Under the pieces are notes generated by a model. That model was not told the DNA's origin and searched no databases. It saw only the letters and a program-made list of their open reading frames with translations. Of a stretch of 64,000 nt of DNA, positions 16,069-25,293 are shown piece after piece (the first letter of the stretch is position 1; each line of letters begins with the position of its first letter). This stretch comes from Buttiauxella noackiae ATCC 51607 (GTDB lineage: Bacteria; Pseudomonadota; Gammaproteobacteria; Enterobacterales; Enterobacteriaceae), in the NCBI RefSeq assembly GCF_001654865.1, contig NZ_LXEO01000016.1, positions 25,642 to 89,641 on the forward strand. Direction: 5' to 3'. A program made the position numbers and the translations under genes.

Positions 16069-17613
16069 TTAGCGCATCAGTGGCACAGGAGTCGTTGTTT
16101 TGGTTGAGTCAGCTTTTTTCTCAAGCCATAACTTCTCGTAACTACACCCCGTTAAATCCTCAACCACTTTCCGTGTCTCAGGATGAACATCTTTCTTCGC
16201 ACCGTGCGCTTTCAGGCGTTCAACTTCATCCACAAAAATCTTGTGAGTCCGTTTGTTTAAACGGAACGTGAGTGCCTGCCAAAGTGCCAAAATAAGCAGT
16301 CCTGCGGTGCCAGCAAACAACAGCGTTGCAATCATATTTACCGCTGCTTCAGGTTGAACCTGACTGCCTTTCACAAAACCGCCAAACTGCAACAATACAC
16401 CGACAATAAAGGTTGCAATCGCAACGGTTGTTTTACGAGAGAACGTCATTACCGCGGCAAATAACCCTTCACGACGCTGGCGAGTGATCATTTCGTCAAT
16501 GTCTGGAATGAACGGGAAAACATTCCAGGGGGTAAATTCAAGAACACAGCGTCCAACCTGGTAAACCGCAGCCAGTGTCACAAGCAGCATGATTTTGTTT
16601 TCAGTCGGGAATTGATAGACCATAAACAAACCAACTAAACACAACATCATGACGCTATACGCAAATACATAAAGTCGTGATGGCCCATATTTGATGATGG
16701 CCATCCCTGCAACTAATGTGACAGGTAAACCCACAATACTCATGGACAGCAATGTTCCAGCTAGTGAAGAAGAAACATTCAGGCAATATACGCAGAAGAA
16801 AACAAACACCGTGTTATAAACATCTTTTGCGGTAAACGAGAGTAAATAAATAGCCAGATGTTTTCTGAATGCTCTGACTTTAAGCGTGCTGGCGTATTCC
16901 GCGAATAATCTTCCAAGTGCAATAACTTTTTCTGAGAACGTCATTATCTTCCTTGGTTGTTCCAACTCAGCTAGCATTTCAGGGGTGAGATCACGTTCCC
17001 AGGTGACTTTCCAGGAGATAAATACGCACAACATAAACAGAACTGCGAATACCACACCATTAATCAAATAAGCATTTGCATCATGTTCACCATAGTGGCT
17101 AATTAACAACCCTGGAATAAATGTTGCCAGGAAAGTACCTGATGCGGAAAAGAACATTCGACAGGTGGATAGCTTGGTACGAGAGTTAAAATCCTTAGTC
17201 ATCTCTGACGGTAATGTTTCCCATGGAATCAGAACCATCGCTGCAATAATTTCAAACGCCAAGTAAACAGCCAGATAGAAACCAAAATTCATGCCATTCA
17301 CCCATAATAAAGAGTAAACCAGCATCAACGGTGCGCCAATTAACAAGAAGAAACGTCTACGACCAAACTTCTTACCTAAATAATTTTTATAAAAGTGGTC
17401 GGTAAAACTACCCATAAACAAACTAACAATAGCATCGACGATTCGCGCAATGGCTACAATTGAGGCTGCTTCAACGGGAGACAAGCCAACAAACGTTGTG
17501 TAGAAAAATAATAACCAGGCGCCTATAACGGTAAAAGCACCACCACCCATAATATCCGTTACGCCATAACCGATACTAACGGGGATTGTAATTTTTTTAT
17601 TGGTACGAGACAT
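16069..17613 (-). CDS. GPH-family sugar/hexuronide:cation symporter (MFS)
   Basis: The 514-residue protein has about 12 hydrophobic segments and the features of the glycoside-pentoside-hexuronide:cation symporter family (MelB/UidB type): an N-terminal GYGVTDIMGGGAF, DAIVSLFMGSFTDHFYKNYLGKKFGRRRFF near residues 60-95, and a long cytoplasmic Lys-rich tail. It lies 27 bases after the uxaC-like gene in an operon for hexuronate breakdown, so it probably imports a hexuronate, uronide or mannonate. The base composition here and in the uxaC-like gene looks more AT-rich than the neighbours, which may reflect later acquisition. Confidence 0.88.
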   Translation of the reverse strand: MSRTNKKITIPVSIGYGVTDIMGGGAFTVIGAWLLFFYTTFVGLSPVEAASIVAIARIVDAIVSLFMGSFTDHFYKNYLGKKFGRRRFFLLIGAPLMLVYSLLWVNGMNFGFYLAVYLAFEIIAAMVLIPWETLPSEMTKDFNSRTKLSTCRMFFSASGTFLATFIPGLLISHYGEHDANAYLINGVVFAVLFMLCVFISWKVTWERDLTPEMLAELEQPRKIMTFSEKVIALGRLFAEYASTLKVRAFRKHLAIYLLSFTAKDVYNTVFVFFCVYCLNVSSSLAGTLLSMSIVGLPVTLVAGMAIIKYGPSRLYVFAYSVMMLCLVGLFMVYQFPTENKIMLLVTLAAVYQVGRCVLEFTPWNVFPFIPDIDEMITRQRREGLFAAVMTFSRKTTVAIATFIVGVLLQFGGFVKGSQVQPEAAVNMIATLLFAGTAGLLILALWQALTFRLNKRTHKIFVDEVERLKAHGAKKDVHPETRKVVEDLTGCSYEKLWLEKKADSTKTTTPVPLMR

Positions 17614-17640
17614 ATTCCATCCTCATCACGTAGGTAGTAA

Positions 17641-19047
17641 TCAAAACGAAAAATAGTTTTTGGCATTGTCGTGACAGATATTTTTTATAATTTTCGACAG
17701 CACTTTTTTATTGTCAGGAACCTCTCCGCGCTCTACCCAACCACCGATAAGGTTACAGAGTATGCGACGGAAATAATCATGACGAGTATAGGAAATAAAA
17801 CTGCGCGAATCGGTCAGCATGCCAATAAAATTCATCAATAAGCCCTGGTCAGCCAGACAATTCAATTGGTTTTCCATACCCCGTCGCGTGTCGTTAAACC
17901 ACCAACCAGAACCAAACTGGATCGGTGATTTAATACCGTCTTCACCAGACTGGAAATTTGCAATCGTTGTTGCCACAACATCGTTGTAGCTGGCATTGAG
18001 ATTATAGATGATAGTCTTAGGGAGTGAATCACGTTGAGCCATTGCATCCAACAGCCCGTTTAGACCCTGAGCCAAGTGGCATTGGTCGCTAATCGAATCA
18101 AACCCAGTATTAATCCCCAATGCATTTTTCATCCGGGTATTATTACTGCGGATTGCTCCAAAATGAATTTGCATAGCCCAGTCATGCTCTTTGTAATGCT
18201 TTGCAAGCATGATTAAAATAGCACTACTGAGAACAATAGATTCACTCTTATTTATTTTTTCTCCTTTCAGTTTGCGCGAAAAAACAATATCAACCTCAGC
18301 TTCAGTAGCGGATAAATATTGAATATCAATAGGACCATGGTCGGAAATCCGACACCCTACTTCGTGAAACCAGTCAACCCTTTTACCAATAGCCTTACTA
18401 AAGTCAGAAAAGTCATGAATCTTAACGGAGGTCAGTTCGGATAACTTATTAATAAATTGAGAAAACGTCTTCAAGTCTTCCTCAAACACCTCATCTGGAC
18501 GAAATGTTGGCAATACTTTGGTTGTGAAGTTAGAGTCCTCCTGTAATCGTTTATGATACTCCAGGGAATCTAATGGTGAATCTGTAGTGCAAACGACTTC
18601 GACATTAGAACGAGAAATTAAACTGCGTGGTTTAAAATCATCCTGACACAATAATCTATTGCAGGAGTCCATTATCTCATGCCAATTATGAGAACCTAGA
18701 TTTTCTTGAATACCGAAGTAAAAATCGAGCTCAAGATGTGTCCAGTGATAGAGTGGATTACCATAACTGGATTCTACCGTTTCGGCCCATGCCTGAAACT
18801 TTTCTGCCACTGTCGCATTACCAGTAATTTTATTTTCAGGGATACCATTGGCGCGCATTGCGCGCCATTTATAATGATCACCAGATAGCCAGAGCTCGGT
18901 GATATCAGAAAATGATTTATTTTCGTAAATTTCTTGTGCATTAAGGTGACAATGATAATCGATCACCGGTAGCGACTTCGCCACCTCAGAATATAATCTA
19001 CACCCTACTTCATTATTAATCATGAAACGATCGTTGATGAAACTCAT
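17641..19047 (-). CDS. uxaC: glucuronate/uronate isomerase (UxaC family)
   Basis: The 468-residue product has the UxaC family length (470 in E. coli) and an intact amidohydrolase-like metal site: DYHCHLN near residue 30, DSPLD near 155 and HFGAIRSNN near 290. UxaC isomerises D-glucuronate to D-fructuronate. The sequence is diverged from the enterobacterial chromosomal UxaC I know and is noticeably AT-rich, so it may be a paralogue or an acquired copy. It lies between rspA and the symporter gene, supplying the first step of the pathway. Function is assigned by family and context. Confidence 0.9.
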   Translation of the reverse strand: MSFINDRFMINNEVGCRLYSEVAKSLPVIDYHCHLNAQEIYENKSFSDITELWLSGDHYKWRAMRANGIPENKITGNATVAEKFQAWAETVESSYGNPLYHWTHLELDFYFGIQENLGSHNWHEIMDSCNRLLCQDDFKPRSLISRSNVEVVCTTDSPLDSLEYHKRLQEDSNFTTKVLPTFRPDEVFEEDLKTFSQFINKLSELTSVKIHDFSDFSKAIGKRVDWFHEVGCRISDHGPIDIQYLSATEAEVDIVFSRKLKGEKINKSESIVLSSAILIMLAKHYKEHDWAMQIHFGAIRSNNTRMKNALGINTGFDSISDQCHLAQGLNGLLDAMAQRDSLPKTIIYNLNASYNDVVATTIANFQSGEDGIKSPIQFGSGWWFNDTRRGMENQLNCLADQGLLMNFIGMLTDSRSFISYTRHDYFRRILCNLIGGWVERGEVPDNKKVLSKIIKNICHDNAKNYFSF

Positions 19048-19101
19048 GTTGCTTCTCCATTGTTCATCTTATGGTTATTTAAATTTAATTTGATGAGTGG
19101 A

Positions 19102-20316
19102 TTACCAGTTCCACAATGTGCCATCTTCTAAGCGAGCAACCGGTAAATAAGCGGGTTCGTAGGGATATTTCGCGGCCAGTTTTTCATCGAATTCAATGCC
19201 GAGCCCGGGTTTATCACCTGGGTGCATATAACCGTTATCAAACGTCCAGTTATGCGGGAAAACTTCCAGCATCTGCTCGGAGTAGCCCATATATTCCTGG
19301 ACGCCAAAGTTCGGTACCCACAGGTCAAAATGCAGCGCGGCAGCCATGCAAACAGGAGAAAGATCGGAAGGCCCGTGAGAGCCAGTACGCACCTGATAAA
19401 GCGAGGCAAAATCAGCAATACGGCGCATACCCGTAATGCCCCCCGCATGTGTAATAGTGGTGCGGATGTAATCAATAAGCTGTTCTTCGATAAGCTGTTT
19501 GCAGTCCCAGATGCTGTTAAACACCTCACCAACAGCAATTGGCGTGACGGTATGCTGGCGAATCAGGCGGAAACACGCCTGATTTTCTGCGGGTGTTGGA
19601 TCTTCCATCCAGAAAAGGCGATGTTCTTCGATGCTTTTACCAAAACGCGCGGCTTCGATTGGCGTCAGGCGGTGGTGCATGTCATGTAACAAATGCTCGT
19701 TGAAACCAAATTTGTTGCGCACTGCCTCAAACAATTTCGGTGTGAAATCGAGGTATTTCTCCGTCGACCATAACTGTTCTTCTGGCCAGTCGCCTTTGGT
19801 TGCTGGTTCGTAAGACAAGCCTTTGCCTTTTGCCATACCGTAGGTCGTTTTCATTCCCGGCACGCCGCATTGCACTCTAATAGCTTTGAAGCCCATCTCT
19901 TTATGGCGCGCGTAATCTTCCAGCACGTCGTCGATGGAATGACCGGTGGTGTGGCAATAAACCATCACCCCTTCACGCGATGCCCCACCCAACAACTGGT
20001 AGAGCGGCATGTTGGCGGCTTTTGCTTTGATGTCCCACAACGCCATGTCGACGGCTGAAATCGCAGACATGGTTACTGGCCCACGGCGCCAGTAAGCGCC
20101 TTTATAGAAAAACTGCCAGATATCTTCGATGCGGTGCGCATCGCGACCAATGAGCTGCGGGCAAACGTGATCTTTCAGATACGATGCAACCGGTAATTCG
20201 CGACCATTTAAAGTGGCATCGCCGAGGCCTGTTAACCCATCGTCGGTGGTGATTTTTAGCGTGACAAAGTTGCGCCCAGGGCAAGTCACAAATACTTCTG
20301 CTTTTACAATTTTCAT
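19102..20316 (-). CDS. rspA: RspA / D-mannonate dehydratase (enolase superfamily)
   Basis: The 404-residue protein matches E. coli RspA, an enolase-superfamily member of the ManD group that dehydrates D-mannonate to 2-keto-3-deoxy-D-gluconate. Typical elements are the N-terminal capping domain, the Mg-binding residues in [17 protein letters not shown] and AVGEVFNS, and the catalytic His region [13 protein letters not shown]. It is the first gene of the operon. In E. coli rspA is followed by rspB; here it is followed by a uronate isomerase, a symporter and ydfI, which makes a mannonate-dehydratase role more likely than the original starvation-sensing role. Confidence 0.94.
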   Translation of the reverse strand: MKIVKAEVFVTCPGRNFVTLKITTDDGLTGLGDATLNGRELPVASYLKDHVCPQLIGRDAHRIEDIWQFFYKGAYWRRGPVTMSAISAVDMALWDIKAKAANMPLYQLLGGASREGVMVYCHTTGHSIDDVLEDYARHKEMGFKAIRVQCGVPGMKTTYGMAKGKGLSYEPATKGDWPEEQLWSTEKYLDFTPKLFEAVRNKFGFNEHLLHDMHHRLTPIEAARFGKSIEEHRLFWMEDPTPAENQACFRLIRQHTVTPIAVGEVFNSIWDCKQLIEEQLIDYIRTTITHAGGITGMRRIADFASLYQVRTGSHGPSDLSPVCMAAALHFDLWVPNFGVQEYMGYSEQMLEVFPHNWTFDNGYMHPGDKPGLGIEFDEKLAAKYPYEPAYLPVARLEDGTLWNW

Positions 20317-20380
20317 TCAGGTTTCCTTACAACACATCAGATCATTAGTCTTCAATGAGGAAGAAATTAACCCTGACCCA

Positions 20381-20400
20381 ACTACCATACAAGTATATGA
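20381..20400. promoter_or_regulatory. candidate RspR operator upstream of rspA
   Basis: ACTACCATAC followed by AAGTATATGA contains the short inverted repeat CATA-N6-TATG and the ACTACCAT block also found in the repeat upstream of ydfI. It lies about 65-85 bases before the rspA start. Assignment to RspR is inference. Confidence 0.35.
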
Positions 20401-20507
20401 ATCGAATTTTAGCGGAATGAGTCACAATTATTTTGCGACTCTTGCATAGGGTTACATTTCGAATGAGAAGGCGGCGGGGTTATTTTTAGAGGGAAAAGAG
20501 GAATTGT

Positions 20508-20834
20508 TCAGGCACGGCTCCAGCCAGCAACAATGATCAACATGCCGCAGAATGCGACTGTCGCGCCTACCCAGTCATAAGTACTTAATTTGACCCCATC
20601 TACCCAACGTAACCACAGCAAGGCGGTAACAACGTACACCCCGCCGTATGCGGCATAAACGCGCCCGCTGGCAGCTGGATGAAAGGTTAATAACCAGACA
20701 AATATCGCAAGGGAGAAGGCTGCGGGAATCAACAATAGTGGGGAACCGTCACGTTTTAACCATAGCCACGGTAAAAAGCAGCCGATGATTTCAGCAAGCG
20801 CGGTGGCAAAAAAAAGCAAGGTTGTTTTGATCAT
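20508..20834 (-). CDS. ynfA: YnfA family inner-membrane protein
   Basis: The 108-residue protein matches E. coli YnfA (UPF0060), with four predicted transmembrane helices resembling small multidrug-resistance proteins. The family start [20 protein letters not shown] and the end [12 protein letters not shown] are present. Longer in-frame starts exist, but this one gives the exact family length. It is divergent from ynfB, as in E. coli. Transport function has been suggested but is not settled. Confidence 0.94.
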   Translation of the reverse strand: MIKTTLLFFATALAEIIGCFLPWLWLKRDGSPLLLIPAAFSLAIFVWLLTFHPAASGRVYAAYGGVYVVTALLWLRWVDGVKLSTYDWVGATVAFCGMLIIVAGWSRA

Positions 20835-20944
20835 ATTGAACAATCTCTGGGATAATGGGGTCAATAATGGGTCGTCTGGTACGTATCCCACGCCATAATT
20901 TATTGACTTTAACAAGTCGGGCTTCACCCTAAAAGGAAATAGCA

Positions 20945-21295
20945 ATGAACACAATCCTTCGCAAACGTCTCACCACGGCAACACTGCCATTGGCGTTGCT
21001 GCTGAGTGCATTTGCGTTTGTTCAACCACTCCATGCTCAGACCAATAAGCTGATCATTGAATCGGGTGACAATGCGCAAACTCGCCAGGATGCGGCGATG
21101 GACAAAGAGCAATGGAATGACACACGCTCTCTACGCCAAAAAGTGAACAAACGCGCCGAAAAAGAGTGGGACAAAACCGACACGGCTTTTGATGCCCGCG
21201 ATAATTGCCAGAAAAGTGCTAACGTTAACGCATACTGGGAACCTAACACCCTACGTTGCCTGGACCGCCGTACTGGTCGAACTGTCGCGCCGTAA
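20945..21295 (+). CDS. ynfB: YnfB family periplasmic protein (UPF0482)
   Basis: The 116-residue protein has a signal peptide (hydrophobic to about residue 31, cleavage after LHA) and a charged mature region with a Cys pair (DNCQKS and LRCLDR) that could form a disulfide. It matches YnfB of E. coli, of unknown function. A good AGGAAA ribosome-binding site precedes the ATG. speG follows 63 bases later in the same direction, as in E. coli. Confidence 0.92.
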   Translation: MNTILRKRLTTATLPLALLLSAFAFVQPLHAQTNKLIIESGDNAQTRQDAAMDKEQWNDTRSLRQKVNKRAEKEWDKTDTAFDARDNCQKSANVNAYWEPNTLRCLDRRTGRTVAP

Positions 21296-21358
21296 TTTGG
21301 TACTGTTACCCAATAAGGCTTCTTAACAGGAGCCTTATTCACTTTGAAAGGAATTCAA

Positions 21359-21916
21359 ATGAGCCACGATCTACAAATCAAGCTTCGCCCACTGGAGCGC
21401 GAAGATCTCCGCTTCGTCCACCAGTTGGACAACAATGCAAGCGTGATGCGCTACTGGTTTGAAGAACCTTATGAAGCGTTTGTCGAGTTGTCGGACCTGT
21501 ATGACAAACATATTCACGATCAGAGTGAACGCCGCTTTGTTATCGAGTGTAACGGTGAAAAAGCAGGCCTGGTCGAGCTGGTTGAAATTAACCATGTTCA
21601 CCGCCGCGCTGAATTCCAGATAATTATTTCTCCTGACTATCAGGGCAAAGGCCTTGCATCGCGCGCCGCAAAACTTGCGATGGATTATGGGTTTATGGTG
21701 TTAAACCTGTACAAGCTGTATTTGATTGTTGATAAAGAAAATGAAAAAGCTGTGCATATCTATAAGAAGCTGGGCTTTATGGTGGAAGGTGAATTAATCC
21801 ACGAATTCTTTATTAACGGCGAATACCGCAACACGATTCGTATGTGTATTTTCCAGCACCAATATCTGGCAGAACACAAAAGCACTGGCACAATTTTAAA
21901 ACCGACTGCGCAGTAA
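21359..21916 (+). CDS. speG: spermidine N1-acetyltransferase
   Basis: The 185-residue GNAT-fold enzyme matches E. coli SpeG, which acetylates spermidine and spermine with acetyl-CoA to prevent polyamine toxicity. The acetyl-CoA loop [13 protein letters not shown] lies near residues 95-107, and the acidic polyamine allosteric region ([17 protein letters not shown]) near 33-50. I use the ATG preceded by AAAGGA; an in-frame TTG five codons earlier is part of that ribosome-binding region. A strong 12-pair hairpin follows the gene. Confidence 0.96.
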   Translation: MSHDLQIKLRPLEREDLRFVHQLDNNASVMRYWFEEPYEAFVELSDLYDKHIHDQSERRFVIECNGEKAGLVELVEINHVHRRAEFQIIISPDYQGKGLASRAAKLAMDYGFMVLNLYKLYLIVDKENEKAVHIYKKLGFMVEGELIHEFFINGEYRNTIRMCIFQHQYLAEHKSTGTILKPTAQ

Positions 21917-21922
21917 GGCGCT

Positions 21923-21956
21923 CATCTCACCCTGCTGTATAAACCAGGGTGAGATG
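21923..21956. terminator. hairpin between convergent speG and ydgJ
   Basis: CATCTCACCCTG and CAGGGTGAGATG form a perfect 12-pair stem around a 10-base loop, with only a short T-containing tail. Confidence 0.75.
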
Positions 21957-21972
21957 TTGCTAACCACGAGTG

Positions 21973-23013
21973 TTACGCAAGGTTCAACGTTGCGCGGTGT
22001 TTCGCAGATTCCATACCTAATTCAATCATTTCCATAACCTGGATGGCCTGTGCCGCAGGAACCGGGTTTTCACCGTGTCCGGTCAGAGCGTCACGAATAC
22101 CTGCGTAGTAAGCCGGATAATTACCCGGTACGGTTAGCAATGTTTGTTCGGCCATCACCTCGCCCTGCGCTAACGTTAATACGCCATCACGCATATCGTA
22201 GCCCCAATCCTCCTGCGGCAAACGTTCGCCCGCTTTCAGACGGTCTTCTTGTGGGTCAAGGCCATATTTGATGTAGCTGCCACGTGTGCCATGCACGATA
22301 TAGCGAGCAGTTTCTGCCGCTGCCAGCAAAGTGCCATGCAGCACAACACGACGCTGCGGATAGGCCAGCACAGCATGGAAGTAATCTGTTGCTTGCGCAC
22401 CTGGACGCAATTGACCTAAATCCACGGTCAAACTAACCGGCAGACCGAAAAGATTCAGCGCCTGGTCGATAAGATGTGGCCCTAAATCGTACCAAATCCC
22501 GCTCCCGACACCGGCCTGCTCACGCCAGCGATTACGAACCTGCGGGCGGTAGCGGTCGAAATGCGATTCAAAATACGCAACTTCACCCAAAGTGCCGTCT
22601 GCCAGTAATGTTTTCAGCGTTAAGAAATCGCTGTCCCAACGGCGATTATGAAATACCGAAAGCAATAAGCCGCAGCTTTTCGCCAGAGCATCAAGCTCAC
22701 GTGCTTGTGACAACGTCACGGTAAACGGTTTATCGACAACGACATGTTTACCCGCCTCCAGTGCTGCTTTAGCCAACGGAAAGTGCGTATCGTTTGGTGT
22801 TGGAATGACAATTAAATCGATATTAGGGTCATTGAACAGATGATGAGGATCAGAGACTACCGGCATGTTTGGCCAGTCAGCATGAACTTTCGTGGCATCG
22901 CTGCTGGAGACACCCGCCAGAACCATCCCCGGCGAACCCACAATTAAGGGGGCATGAAACGTCTTGCTGGCGTAACCGTAACCGATTAGTCCGACACGAA
23001 TGTTATCACTCAT
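21973..23013 (-). CDS. ydgJ: Gfo/Idh/MocA family oxidoreductase YdgJ
   Basis: The 346-residue protein has an N-terminal Rossmann NAD(P)-binding domain (VGLIGYGYASKTFHAPLI, residues 6-23) and the catalytic Lys in GKHVVVDKPF near residue 93, followed by the Gfo/Idh/MocA C-terminal domain (FESHFDRYRP; YDLGPHLIDQAL). It matches E. coli YdgJ in length and sequence. The substrate is unknown, probably a sugar or inositol-like compound. It is a single gene between speG and cnu. Confidence 0.93.
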   Translation of the reverse strand: MSDNIRVGLIGYGYASKTFHAPLIVGSPGMVLAGVSSSDATKVHADWPNMPVVSDPHHLFNDPNIDLIVIPTPNDTHFPLAKAALEAGKHVVVDKPFTVTLSQARELDALAKSCGLLLSVFHNRRWDSDFLTLKTLLADGTLGEVAYFESHFDRYRPQVRNRWREQAGVGSGIWYDLGPHLIDQALNLFGLPVSLTVDLGQLRPGAQATDYFHAVLAYPQRRVVLHGTLLAAAETARYIVHGTRGSYIKYGLDPQEDRLKAGERLPQEDWGYDMRDGVLTLAQGEVMAEQTLLTVPGNYPAYYAGIRDALTGHGENPVPAAQAIQVMEMIELGMESAKHRATLNLA

Positions 23014-23293
23014 TTGCTTTCCTCATATTTTTGGACAATCTATTGGATACTATCCTGGGGATTGTAACAACAGGTAATTATATTGTTGCGTTCTAGTTGC
23101 GCACTCACCAGACGAGTGTCTTGTAGAGAGCAACCCTGAGCATCAGTTATGCCGCTTATCAGCCCATGAAAACTCCTAAAAAATCAATCATGAGCATTAG
23201 GTTATATATATGAATGACTCTTTTCGTTTATTATTTGCACACACCATACGCACAGCGTGCCCTGGCCATTTACTGCATGGATAACTACACCTC

Positions 23294-23509
23294 ATGACCG
23301 CTCTCGATTATTTAATGAAGTTTCGTAAAATCAGCTCGCTTGAAAGCCTTGAAAAACTCTTCGACCATCTTAATTACACTCTGACTGATAATACTGACCT
23401 GATGAATATGTATCGCGCGGCCGATCATCGTCGTGCTGAATTAGTTTCTGGTGGGCGACTGTTTGATTTAGGTTGTGTGCCAAAATCCGCCTGGCGGTAT
23501 GTTGTCTAG
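23294..23509 (+). CDS. cnu: Cnu (YdgT), oriC-binding Hha-family protein
   Basis: The 71-residue protein matches E. coli Cnu/YdgT (paralogue of Hha), which binds H-NS and StpA to help silence genes and also binds an oriC site. The Hha-family block [21 protein letters not shown] and the [13 protein letters not shown] helix with the H-NS-contact arginines are present. It stands alone upstream of ydgK. The 280-base region before it holds an AT-rich TTATATATATG stretch but no operator I can name. Confidence 0.96.
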   Translation: MTALDYLMKFRKISSLESLEKLFDHLNYTLTDNTDLMNMYRAADHRRAELVSGGRLFDLGCVPKSAWRYVV

Positions 23510-23602
23510 TGCTGCGACGGTAGCAAAGTGTTGAAAAAACCTTATAATCCCCCCCGCCTTATGAATCGCATAAGGAAAGTCTTATTATTTTCGGGAGGAA
23601 AC

Positions 23603-24055
23603 ATGGCGACAACCCAAGTCCCTACGCAAGCACCACGTATTGCAGGCTGGCTCCTGGCCCCTCTCGCATGGCTATTAATGACCTTACTCAGCAGCAGTAT
23701 TGCTCTGGCCATTTATCTTATGATGCTTATCTCCCCAGAAAGCCATCGACTTATGAGCGCACAAGGCCCCAAAATGGTGGTGCTCTGGTATACCTCTATC
23801 GCCTGCGCGATTGCCATGTGGGGTTATACCGTGTGGTTGACTATTGCCTTCTTCAAACGCCGTAAGAATGTAGTACGTCATTATATTCTTTGGTTATTGC
23901 TGTCGGTGTTGTTGGCGATTAAAACTTTCGCGTTTTCTCCAGTGAGTGACGATCTGGCATTGCGTCAGCTGATGTTCCCTCTGCTGGCTGCGGCCTTGCT
24001 GGTTCCTTATCTCAAGCGCTCAAACCGCGTGAAGCAAACATTTATTAAACCGTAA
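23603..24055 (+). CDS. ydgK: YdgK family inner-membrane protein (DUF2569)
   Basis: The 150-residue product has about four transmembrane helices and the DUF2569 pattern (PRIAGWLLAPLAWLL near the N-terminus and PYLKRSNRVKQTF at the C-terminus). E. coli YdgK is slightly shorter; the N-terminal MATTQVPTQ extension is preceded by an excellent GGGAGGAA site, so I keep this start. Function unknown. It precedes the rsx operon as in E. coli. A TATAAT hexamer about 55 bases upstream of the start is a likely -10 element. Confidence 0.92.
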   Translation: MATTQVPTQAPRIAGWLLAPLAWLLMTLLSSSIALAIYLMMLISPESHRLMSAQGPKMVVLWYTSIACAIAMWGYTVWLTIAFFKRRKNVVRHYILWLLLSVLLAIKTFAFSPVSDDLALRQLMFPLLAAALLVPYLKRSNRVKQTFIKP

Positions 24056-24133
24056 TAACCTTATAAACGCCCCGTTGTCGTCATCGGTCTATTGGCCGAT
24101 AATAGGCGGCTTTTTTTGTTTCAGGTCTCATTC

Positions 24134-24715
24134 ATGACAGATTATCTGCTGCTCTTTGTTGGTACGGTTCTGGTCAATAACTTCGTATTAGTGAAGTTTC
24201 TTGGCCTGTGCCCATTTATGGGTGTTTCCAAAAAACTGGAAACAGCTATCGGCATGGGGCTGGCGACCACTTTTGTACTGACCCTGGCGTCGATTTGCGC
24301 GTGGCTGGTCAATGAGTTGATCCTTATTCCTCTTGATCTGGTCTATCTGCGTACCCTGGCGTTTATTCTGGTAATTGCCGTAGTTGTGCAATTTACCGAA
24401 ATGGTAGTCCGCAAAACCAGTCCGGCGCTCTATCGCCTGTTGGGTATCTTTTTACCGCTCATCACCACTAACTGCGCGGTACTTGGCGTTGCATTGCTGA
24501 ATATCAATCTCGGCCATAATTTTTTGCAATCGGCGCTCTACGGTTTTTCAGCAGCTGTAGGTTTCTCATTAGTAATGGTGCTATTTGCCGCGATTCGCGA
24601 ACGCCTTGCGGTAGCCGATGTTCCCGCTCCTTTTCGCGGCAATGCCATCGCGCTTATCACCGCAGGCTTAATGTCTCTGGCATTTATGGGCTTTAGCGGA
24701 TTGGTGAAGTTCTGA
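24134..24715 (+). CDS. rsxA: electron transport complex subunit RsxA
   Basis: The 193-residue integral membrane protein matches E. coli RsxA/RnfA, with six predicted helices and the family blocks [18 protein letters not shown] and [14 protein letters not shown], each carrying a conserved Cys. RsxA and RsxE form the symmetric core that binds a [2Fe-2S] cluster in the membrane. In E. coli the complex keeps SoxR reduced; in other bacteria it is the Rnf ion-pumping ferredoxin:NAD oxidoreductase. Its stop overlaps the rsxB start (TGATG). Confidence 0.97.
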   Translation: MTDYLLLFVGTVLVNNFVLVKFLGLCPFMGVSKKLETAIGMGLATTFVLTLASICAWLVNELILIPLDLVYLRTLAFILVIAVVVQFTEMVVRKTSPALYRLLGIFLPLITTNCAVLGVALLNINLGHNFLQSALYGFSAAVGFSLVMVLFAAIRERLAVADVPAPFRGNAIALITAGLMSLAFMGFSGLVKF

Positions 24716-25293
24716 TGAGTACGATTTGGATTGCTGTGGTTGCTTTGGGTCTGTTAGGCCTGATCTTTGGGCTTATCCTGGGTTATGCCTCACGCCGCTT
24801 TCAGGTCCAGGAAGACCCGATTGTTGATAAAATTGATGAACTACTGCCACAAAGCCAATGTGGGCAGTGCGGCTATCCTGGTTGCCGTCCGTATGCAGAA
24901 GCTGTTGGTAACCAGGGCGCAAAGATCAATCTGTGCGCGCCTGGCGGCGAAGCCGTTATGCAAAAGATTGCCACGTTGCTTAACGTCGACCCGCAGCCGA
25001 TTGAAGGCGATGCCGTAGCGCAGGAGCCTGTGCGTATGTTGGCGGTTATCGATGAAGCCAACTGCATTGGCTGCACAAAATGTATTCAGGCCTGCCCGGT
25101 AGATGCCATTGTTGGCGCAACCCGCGCAATGCATACCGTTATTAGTGACCTTTGCACCGGATGCAATTTATGTGTCGACCCATGTCCTACTCGCTGTATT
25201 GAGTTGCGACCGGTCGAAACCACCACAGAAAGCTGGAAGTGGGATCTGCAAACAATCCCGGTTCGTATCATTCCGGTGGAGCAACATGCTTAA
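24715..25293 (+). CDS. rsxB: electron transport complex subunit RsxB (ferredoxin-like)
   Basis: The 192-residue protein has an N-terminal membrane anchor, a [4Fe-4S] domain with CGQCGYPGC near residues 49-57 plus a further Cys in NLCAPGG, and two ferredoxin motifs [12 protein letters not shown] and [12 protein letters not shown]. Length and sequence match E. coli RsxB. It hands electrons between RsxC and the membrane subunits. Its last 8 bases overlap the rsxC start. Confidence 0.97.
   Translation: MSTIWIAVVALGLLGLIFGLILGYASRRFQVQEDPIVDKIDELLPQSQCGQCGYPGCRPYAEAVGNQGAKINLCAPGGEAVMQKIATLLNVDPQPIEGDAVAQEPVRMLAVIDEANCIGCTKCIQACPVDAIVGATRAMHTVISDLCTGCNLCVDPCPTRCIELRPVETTTESWKWDLQTIPVRIIPVEQHA

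Noticed and set aside
25103..25285. Extended N-terminus of RsxC starting within rsxB
   Set aside because: The family start [10 protein letters not shown] lies at the ATG overlapping the rsxB stop; the extension only reads rsxB in another frame.
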